Shown here in pieces: positions 1 through 7,500 of a DNA stretch of 10,737 bases. The first letter of the stretch is position 1. Each line of letters starts with the position of its first letter. A program made the position numbers and the translations under genes. The DNA is from Symbiodinium natans. Taxonomy: Eukaryota; Sar; Dinophyceae; Suessiales; Symbiodiniaceae. The notes beneath the pieces were generated by a model. The model saw only the letters and a program-made list of their open reading frames with translations. It was not told the origin of the DNA and did not search any database. The stretch is taken from assembly GCA_905221605.1 (NCBI GenBank), contig CAJNDS010001690.1:1-10737 (forward strand), written 5' to 3'.

Positions 1-2
1 TT

Positions 3-514
3 CGATGCTCCCCCTGTGGTTTCGCACGAATTCCGGCCTGTCGTGGCCTCTTCAGGCCTCTTTTGGAGGGGGGCCACTGAGGTTGCCGACCGCAACGGCG
101 CGCGCGGTGGGACGGGGCCTTGGTTTCGACGCTCCCACCGTGGTTTCGCGCGAATTCCGTTGCGTTTCGATGCTCCCGCTGCGGTTTCGCACGAATTCCG
201 TTGCATTTCGATGCTCCCGCTGTGGTTTCGCACGAATTCGGCCTCTCGTGGCCTCTTCAGGCCTCTTAGGTTGCCGACCGCAACGGCGCGCGCGGTGGGA
301 CGGGGCCTTGGTTTCGACGCTCCCGCTGTGGTTTGGCGCCAATTCCGTTGCGTTTCGATGCTCCCGCTGTGGTTTCGCACGAATTCCGTTATTATATTTC
401 GAAGCTGCCCCTATGGTTTCGCACGAATTCCGGCCTCTCGTGGCCTCTTCAGGCCTGCGCGGCGGGACGGGGCCTTGGTTTCGACGCTCCCGTTGTGGTT
501 TCGCGCGAATTCCG
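3..514. repeat. GC-rich tandem/satellite-like array, 41-bp base period
   Basis: Eight copies of a 33-bp core (consensus begins CGATGCTCCCGCTGTGG and ends GCACGAATTCCG) start at 3, 127, 168, 209, 315, 356, 400 and 482. The start-to-start spacings are 124, 41, 41, 106, 41, 44 and 82, so the base period is 41 bp. A longer spacer containing GGTTGCCGACCGCAACGGCG at 81 and again at 269 gives a higher-order period of 188 bp; a shortened version of that spacer lies at about 433-481. Seven copies keep an EcoRI-type GAATTC; the copy at 315-347 has lost it (CCAATTCC). The array is about 60% G+C on the lines I counted. It has no stop codons in several frames, which makes peptide repeats such as LPLWFRTNS, but there is no sign of selection for coding. 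It is probably a local satellite or minisatellite; its function is unknown. Confidence 0.9.
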
Positions 515-536
515 TGCCGGCCTCTTGTGGTCAGGC

Positions 537-626
537 CCCAGTGGTTGGCCACGGGCCTTTTTGACCCCAAGTTCCACATGCGTGCAAAGCCGAGTCCCCC
601 AGTGGTTGGTGTCTTTTTGACCCCCC
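537..626. repeat. 60-bp direct duplication in C-rich flank
   Basis: The sequence CCCCAGTGGTTGG followed shortly by CTTTTTGACCCC occurs at about 537-567 and again at about 597-626, so the unit is about 60 bp with diverged middles. The whole 515-720 stretch is C/T-rich and contains a further GAATTCGGCC remnant of the upstream array near 630. I see no gene in it. It looks like the decayed edge of the tandem array. Confidence 0.65.
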
Positions 627-1074
627 AGGGAATTCGGCCTCCCGCGAACTTTTGTATTTTTTGTCCCCGGGAGTGTCGGTGCTCTTCTGGCCCTCCTCAC
701 TGTTTGGGGTCTACGCCGGCATAATTTTATTTCCCTCTCTTCTTTCTTTTTTATCTTTCTATCTTAATCTGACAAGGCATATAAAATATCATAATTACTT
801 ATTTTATTCACCCAATTTAATACAATGAACACGTGATATGAATTCAATTCAAAATGAACGTAATAAGTACACGAATTATATGAATGAATGAGAGAATGAA
901 GATATACCATAGGTCCCTTGATCGTTCGTACTGGTGCCTTCTATATATCTGGGTATTGGAATATTTGATATTCTTTTTTTAATTTCATTATCAGATTAAG
1001 AATCTTTTTTCTTTTCGTGATTTCATATAGAATTACGAATTAGATTTAAATAAAATTTTTGGAAATTGAAATCA

Positions 1075-1304
1075 CTCGTATCATTTTCAAGAAATCTCTT
1101 ATCATTGAGGAATGGTATGAATAATAAATTTTCTATTCAAAGAAATAAATATGAATATACAATATGAATAAAAATGATTAATCATAAAAAGAATTCTTAT
1201 TTCATTCTTATAATTGATATTTCATGATATTAAATTCTAATATTCCGATTGGATATAAGAATATTCTGAACAATCGGATACTCTGAACTTGAAAATGATA
1301 CGAG
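1075..1304. repeat. 17-bp perfect inverted repeat spanning 1075-1091 and 1288-1304
   Basis: The left arm CTCGTATCATTTTCAAG (1075-1091) is the exact reverse complement of the right arm CTTGAAAATGATACGAG (1288-1304), with 196 bp between them. Pairing does not extend beyond the arms on either side. The right arm ends at the point where AT-rich sequence gives way to sequence of mixed composition. The match is seen directly; its cause (foldback rearrangement, template switching or a mobile-element end) is inference. Confidence 0.85.
1244..1278. other. Stem-loop with nested palindrome
   Basis: TCCGATTG (1244-1251) pairs perfectly with CAATCGGA (1271-1278). The loop contains the self-complementary AGAATATTCT (1258-1267). 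Hairpins of this type are common in plastid 3' ends and spacers, which fits the organelle-like look of the region. No adjacent gene is visible, so a terminator or processing role cannot be assigned. Confidence 0.5.
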
Positions 1305-1509
1305 AGGCTGCAGGCCGTTCGGGCTAGCTAGAGTTAAATCGTTTGATGTCGTGATGTTTGAGCTGTACAGAAGCTACTTGGGTGCATCTTGGACGCATCT
1401 GATGGAGCGTGGAATCTTGCAGGCCTTTTGATGCACGAGAAAATCATGAGCGTGAGATCTGTAGGTTAAGAGCCTTGGGCTCTCCTGAGCGGGAGTCAAG
1501 TGGGTAGCC
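1305..1509 (+). other. Untranslated leader / possible 5' LTR remnant
   Basis: This stretch has stops in the frame of the polyprotein, the last being TGA at 1486-1488, so translation cannot begin further upstream in this frame. A short perfect hairpin, AGAGCC-TTG-GGCTCT, lies at 1469-1483, just before the start codon. An alternative 4-bp stem, GCTC (1479-1482) with GAGC (1487-1490), overlaps it. I could not find a primer-binding site resembling the common TGGTATCAGAGC sequence or clear LTR ends. It may contain part of the LTR and the 5' UTR. Confidence 0.45.
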
Positions 1510-4500
1510 ATGGCCGAGCGTGATGTTGAACTGGGTTCCTCATCTCCTGTTAGACACAGACAGGCTGCGGTCGAGAGTGACCTTGCAGCCACTGAGGAGA
1601 GCAGGGAAGCTGAGGGACATCAGTACAATCATCCGCAGGGGTCTCCATGCAGTTATGGGCCGCTTGCACTTATAGAGGTTGGGACAGGAGATCCTCAACC
1701 ACATCCTTTCTGGTTTGAGACGGCTAGACAGGAGTTTGAGTTGGTGCGTAGGCGCCCAGCAGAGTTGGATCGCTTTCAGCTGCAGTCGCTAGAAGATGGT
1801 GGAGCGCCTGTCGATGATTCGGACGCGGACGCTGCTGCTAGATCTCCAGAAGTTTTACCAGCAGGTGGTGGGAGCGAGATTGCAGAGGGAGAGAGACCTT
1901 CTCGGACTCGTCAGCCACAGCTGGAGGCGGACAGGACAATTCTGGAGGGCATGCGAGATATCCTGCAGGAGTTAGTTCAGCAAGGTCATAAAACTTCTGC
2001 CCGACTGGACAAGCTAGAGGAGGAGGTGGCGATGAAGTCGGCTTCCTCTGGTCATTCCGGAGAATTGGCCTTCCATGAGTCTAGGTTTCGGGGTAGAGGT
2101 GCAGGAGTTGAGGCGAGGGATAGTGGGATTCCCAGTGTCTTGGTTCCTAGTGTTCAGAGGTCTAGTGGTGGATCTATTCAACATGGTTGTATAGCCAAAG
2201 GTCCAAGCGAGATGCCCGTAGGCGCTACTGGTTGTCAGTACTTTTACATTGGTGACGTTCCGGCGCAATCCAGGGGCGAGGGCCACGAGGCCTCGTCGTT
2301 CCCTGGGAGTCAGGGGCAAAGTGTAGCTCCTCGTATGAAGGAGGCGGATTTGTTGGGACGCATTCTTAAGATGCCAAGTGACGAGTTGAGGGCCGTTAAG
2401 AAGCGTTTTGAGGATCGAGCTTTGTCCGAAGAGGCAACTGTTCAGGCCTGGGGGGAATACTTCATGCAAAGGGACAAGGCAGGCTCTAGGCCTCCTTCGG
2501 GGACGCGGGATTTTCGTGGAGGAAGTTCCTTTGAAGCGCCGACCCTTGCAGGTAGCGGACTACTGAGTGTGCAGCAGGTTGACCAAGTTCGCATGTCGGC
2601 AGCCTTAACGGCTTCGCCGCCGCCCGGCCCAACAGGCTTTGGTTTCCAGGATCGGGAAATGGGAAGACTCGACCATGCTGGGAATCGGGGAGTTGGGGAA
2701 GTTCCTCACTTGCATTCGGCCCCGGGGGGTTCTCAGCAGGGTTCTCACTTGCATTCGGGTTCTCAGCAGGGTTCTCATTTGCATTCGGGTTCTCAGCAGG
2801 GTTCTCATGTGCATTCGGGTTCAAGGGTCTCACTTGGCGCCAATGGGTTTATGCCGGAAGGGCAGTTGGGCCTGCGTGGGTTGCTAGATCGGGGTGCTGC
2901 AGATGGGGCTGTGGTCCTGAGCTGCAATGATTCGAATTTGAACGCCGGCCGCAATGGACCAGTCACTCAACAGTCTCCGGTTGTCGATGTTCCAAGTATG
3001 AGGGCATGCGCTGACAGTCCAGGCCTTCGAGAGCAGTACATGAGTGCATGTGCGGCCAATGTGACAAGTCCATGTTCTCCTTTTCATCCTCTTCTTCCTG
3101 GAAATCTTGGGGTTTGGAGCGCGGGGGATGCTTTGCATGGACAGTCAGTTGCCCCGAACATGCTTCCTGATGGCTATCCTAGTAGCGTTGCTCCTCCTAC
3201 TTTATCAGCACAAGGGAAAGGGGGGGATGAGCGCCAAGGGAGGGATGTGTACAGTCCGGGGGATAAGGCCTATTGGGAGCTTCCAAAACTTCCTGAACTG
3301 GATCCGAGTCAGGCTCCGTTGCAGGCGGGGGATTGGATTGCAACTATCACTCCGATGATGGCAGACTTGTCACAGAACAGTGGCGAGTACTGGCAGGCCA
3401 TAGTGCATGAGGCTTCCCAACTTTATCAACAGTGGCAGGTTGCAGATCCCCTTACGCGTGCTAGAGTTGTCGCTCGCATTCCTCCGTACTTGCAAGACGC
3501 GCGGTTTTCGAGACTCGAAAATAGGGCCCTCGCTATGCTGTTGAAGGGCCTCCCAGAGGTGCTTCGCGAAGAGGTTATCGCCTCGCGCAACTTGAGTACC
3601 ATCAATGTCATTTTTAAAGTGTACTGCGCGTATCAGCCCGGAGGGCTGCGGGAGCGTGGAATGCTTCTTTCGTACCTCACCAGTCCTGGTCAAGCTGCTA
3701 CTTCGTCGGATGCTGTGTCACGTCTGCGCAAGTGGTTCCGGTGGTTTGATCGTACAGTGCAAATGGGCGCAGCGTTGCCCGACGTGAGTCTTTTGACGCA
3801 GGGCTTAGATCAGATGTGTCAGCAGCTGCTTGTGACCATGCCACACGTCATGTTCAGGCTCAACATTGTGAGAACTCAGTGCGCTATTGATCACAATCCG
3901 ACCCTTTCCAGTTTGACCACATATGCTCGTGCGTTGCAAGCTGAGTTTGAGGTTGCTGCGGTAGGGGTGGCTGATTCGACCACAGGGGGCGGCAAACGAC
4001 AACGCCTACAAGCGATGACAACAGGCCCTGGAGGGAATGGAGGACCGCCCGGTCCGCCTAAACCGCCTAGTAATCCTCCCAACCCCAAAGCGCTGGATGG
4101 AAGTGCCAAAGGTGAGGGAAAGGGTGCTACGACCGCTGCGGCAGCGGTGGGGGGATCGCAGCAGAGTTCTTCTTCTCTTGTGCAGCCTCCGCCTAGAAAG
4201 AAGTGCTCGTTCTTCTTGAAGGAAAACGGGTGTAGGCTTGGCAACACGTGCACGTTTGAGCATGATAGGAGCCTGATCACGCCACAGAATCCCAGATGCT
4301 TTAATTGCGGAGCTCTGAAGCATAAAAAGCCGGACTGTGAGTTTCCCGGAGGTGGCAAGTTTGCTTCCAAAGGAAATGGGGAGATGCCGCAACCGTCCAC
4401 AAAGGCCTCGGGCCAGGGGGGACAACCTTCGGGCAATGAGAACGCAAGCAGTCTGAACAACGCTAAAGCACCTAATCCTACTCCGAAGGCTAAGGCGGCC

Positions 4501-7500
4501 ACGTTGAAACCTGAGGACATCCTTGCAAATGCACAGGCTATGTTGCAGGGGCTACAGCTCTCAGGCCTCAGTGGTCCGAGGCTGGCAGTGCTTCGAGCCT
4601 ACAGCGCTTCATCAACAGATCCTTTTGCCAATGCTGCGCCTAGTTCTCCGACTGTTGGACGGTATGGCCTTCTAGATGGAGGAGCCACAAATCCGCTCAG
4701 GACGGGGGAGCAGTTTGAGCTGGCTACTTCCACGGTGGTAGATGTTTCGCTTGCGACCGGAGAGGATGCAAGGTTGTGGATGACTCGTACAGGTACATTG
4801 CTTTCAGACGTGCAGGTGGATCCTATAGTTCCAATAGGTTGTCTAGCAAGCGAGCTGGGCTGTACCGTTGCGTGGGAGGGTTCGCTGTGTCGCGTGTGGC
4901 ATCCTGAGCGAGGATGGCTGGATATTACCATGGTGGACCAGTGTCCTTATGTGGACCGATCCATCGCGCTAGCCTTGATCAGAGAACTGGAGCTGCTACG
5001 AGCGACAAGACTGGTTCAGGCTGCGCGACTCAGAATCTTGGGCGATCATCGGCAGAAAGGTTTTGCAGAAGCCTGGGCGACGCTGCAAGGGATTGCTCGA
5101 GGCGGGGTCACTTCTGGTCACGAAGAGGACTGGTTGCGAGGTCTTGACTCTGCATTCTTCAGCGTTATGGCATCGTTGTTTTCGGCTGCCCCCGAAGAGA
5201 AGGTTCTTGAGGCGATTGGGACTCCTTCTTTTGAGCTGGCTGGTTATGAGCCACCGTGGAATCGGAGGCTGCGGAGATCAATGGAGAGGTCCAAGGGCGT
5301 TTTGGTTCACTTATGCTCGGGTCTACAAGACTGGGTGCCCCGTCCGAAGAGTGACTACAGGGTGCTATCTGTTGACTTTGCGAATGGCCATGATCTCTTG
5401 AACCATGGTGTGTGGAGCTATTTGACCAGGCTTGCGAAATTGGGTTTGATTCGAGGAGTTGTCGGCGAGCTGCCACGCCCTTGCGATAGCAAGGGTTGCT
5501 ATGCTGTGTTGGCGATGAGGGCACTTGGGCTCTTTGCTCTAGCGCAGGCCGTTAACGGGGACACCTATATTGCGCTCACAGCGTCTGACAATCCTTCAAC
5601 GTCAGAAGGAGACCTTGCCAGAGACGACGACAGAAACCCAACCCCTGAGAATCTTGGTTATGACTGTACCAGTATGCGAAGATGGCCTATCATGGACAAG
5701 TTGGGTCAGATTGCTACGTTTAGGACGGCGCAGTGCGACCAAGGGTATTTGGGAATGGGAGCTACAGAATCTACAACCATGGAGGTTATGACAACGTCAT
5801 GGGACTTGTATGTCCTGTTGCACCGTCGTGTTTTGTTGAATCGGTACATGGACCGTTGGGCCCCTGGGCTTGTGTTAGCAGTGCTCAAGACGTGGGATCT
5901 TTGGCTGACCGATACAATCAATGACAGACGCAAGCGTGCATATGAGCAGAGTGTTTATCTGGCCGAGGCTTCAGGTGGTGGACATGACTCGATGCCTGAG
6001 GTGCGACAGTGGCTTGTGGATGACAGAGGAGAATGGCCGACAGAGGTCGTTCCACGAGTTCGCCCTCTTCGAAGAACAGGACAGTTTCGACCTCCTGCCA
6101 CTCCGTTGCCTGTGCCTAGGCTGGCCCGGGTTCGGCTGAGCGAGGCCGAGAGGGAGTATAAGAAACATGTCGAGAGGGGGCATTTTCCTTATAGGTCCGA
6201 CTGCCGTGAGTGCTTGCGGGGCGCCGGTAAGAGACGGCCGCATCGACATAGAGGACCCACTGTGGACTCTTACTGCATCGCTGCTGACCTGGGCGGTCCG
6301 TATGTTCCTGCTTTGTCTGAGCTCTCACCCTTGAAAAGCATGCCTAAGCCACGATACCTCTTCGTTGCTTGTTACACGTTTCCAATAGACGAGCGGACGC
6401 AAAAGTTTATCTGGAACGATGACAAGAACACAGAGGGTACAGGAGTTGGCAATGTGGAGAGTGAGGCGCTCATTGAAGTCAGGGCACAGTCCGATGGTGC
6501 GGAAGGCAGTGATGGTGTTCGGGATGGTGGGGCATTTATGACTCGGCCCGGTGATTTTTCACCGGAAGAGATGCCATATGAACCTTCAGAGGCTGATCTG
6601 AATCCTGAAGAGGGGAAGCCCGGAAGAGAGCCATCGGAGGTAACGGAGGATGAGCGGAACCTGGACCCTGAAGCAGGAAAGCCGGGGAGAGAGCCGTCGG
6701 AGATAACAGATGATGAGCAGTTGGAGCGTGACGTTGCGTTTAGAAGTGAAGAACCGGGAGACGCTGTTCCAGAGGTTTGTGCATCGTACTTGAGAGAGAT
6801 GGATGAGACGACGAAGCTTTGGAAGAACAAGTATGCAGACAGGGTATCTGGAGTTGGCATGAGGCGCCTTATCTTTGTTGAGACGCTGTCGAGACGTACC
6901 AAGGAGGAGGTGTCAGCTGCTTTGAATAGGACGCTATCCAAACTGCAACGTTGGCAATTTCCCATGTTACGCTTGCACACAGATCGGGGCGGTGAATGGA
7001 TCAATCAGCTGGTCAGAAAGGTAGCCGACAACCACCAGCTCAGTCATACTTGCACAGAGGCACATGACCCTGCGAGCAATGGCAGAGCAGAGTCGTCGGT
7101 TGGTATCATTAAGGCAGCTATCCGTTCACGTCTTGAAACGGCTCCAGGCTTTGGGCCAAAGTATTGGTCATTGGCAGCGCTGGATGCAGGAGAATCCCTT
7201 TTGCGCTCCGAGATGGCACGCTTTGACTCTAGTATTCGACCGTTGCTTCCATGGGCCACTCAAGTTTGTGTGAGAGAAAAGAAGGTTACAGAGAGTCATT
7301 GGACTGCGCGCTTCATCAATGGCTTCATCGTTGGTCCTTCTAGCTACACTCCTAAGGGCTACACCATAGCTACAGAACCTCTTGATGAGCCGAAGCTGCT
7401 GGTGTCGACAACTATCCGCCTTCAGAGACCGTGGCATGCTCTTCCTGCAACCCTTCCAGGCGAGATATGGCAGGTTGATCCTACCCGTCGTGTGCGACGC

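Larger units (their letters stand above)
721..1304. other. AT-rich non-coding island, organelle-spacer-like
   Basis: Base composition changes abruptly near 721 and again near 1304. Sample lines inside have 8 G/C of 60 (1141-1200) and about 14 of 60 (1081-1140), against 37 of 60 at 301-360. Stops are dense in all frames and I recognise no protein, tRNA or rRNA. Texture (A/T runs, short direct repeats such as ATGAATGAATGA, small hairpins) resembles intergenic spacer of a plastid genome from a plant or alga, and is unlike either flank. Possible explanations are organellar DNA inserted in the nucleus, an unusual AT-rich LTR or flank, or a chimeric join. The sequence alone does not decide between them. 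Confidence 0.6.
6121..7440 (+). other. Integrase: HHCC, D,D-x35-E core and C-terminal part (residues 1538-1977)
   Basis: The zinc-binding N-terminal domain has H1553, H1558, C1565 and C1568 (HVERGH...CREC). The catalytic core shows D1593 (CIAADLGGP), D1825 (LRLHTDRGGEW) and E1861 (ASNGRAESSV). D1825 to E1861 is exactly D-x35-E. The C-terminal part keeps GFIVGPSSYTPKGY, like the GKGY-type block typical of Copia integrases. All catalytic residues are present, so insertion of cDNA is plausible. D1 to D2 is 232 residues, against roughly 60 in typical family members, because of the insert annotated separately. Confidence 0.93.

Noticed and set aside
3-514. CRISPR array suggested by regular short repeats
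   Set aside because: The repeats are degenerate and the intervals between them are themselves repeated, mostly 8 bp long. There are no unique spacers and no cas genes.
5-724. Long open frames on both strands across the GC-rich repeat block
   Set aside because: They are open in several frames because the repeat unit has no stop codons. The peptides are only translated repeats and match no family I know.
721-1304. A tRNA or plastid gene in the AT-rich island
   Set aside because: I looked on both strands for a cloverleaf or a recognisable plastid protein and found only short stop-rich frames and hairpins.
1469-1483. Hairpin before the start codon as a translation control element
   Set aside because: The 6-bp stem with a 3-base loop is too small and unsupported to assign a role; it is noted only under the leader.
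3891-4520. 209-codon minus-strand open frame opposite the zinc-finger region
   Set aside because: It is antisense to a clearly coding frame with intact CCCH and CCHC motifs, and its product is low-complexity with no recognisable domain.
6372-7004. 210-codon minus-strand open frame opposite the integrase core
   Set aside because: It is antisense to the catalytic core; its Ser-rich repeats are the reverse reading of the acidic Glu-rich insert.
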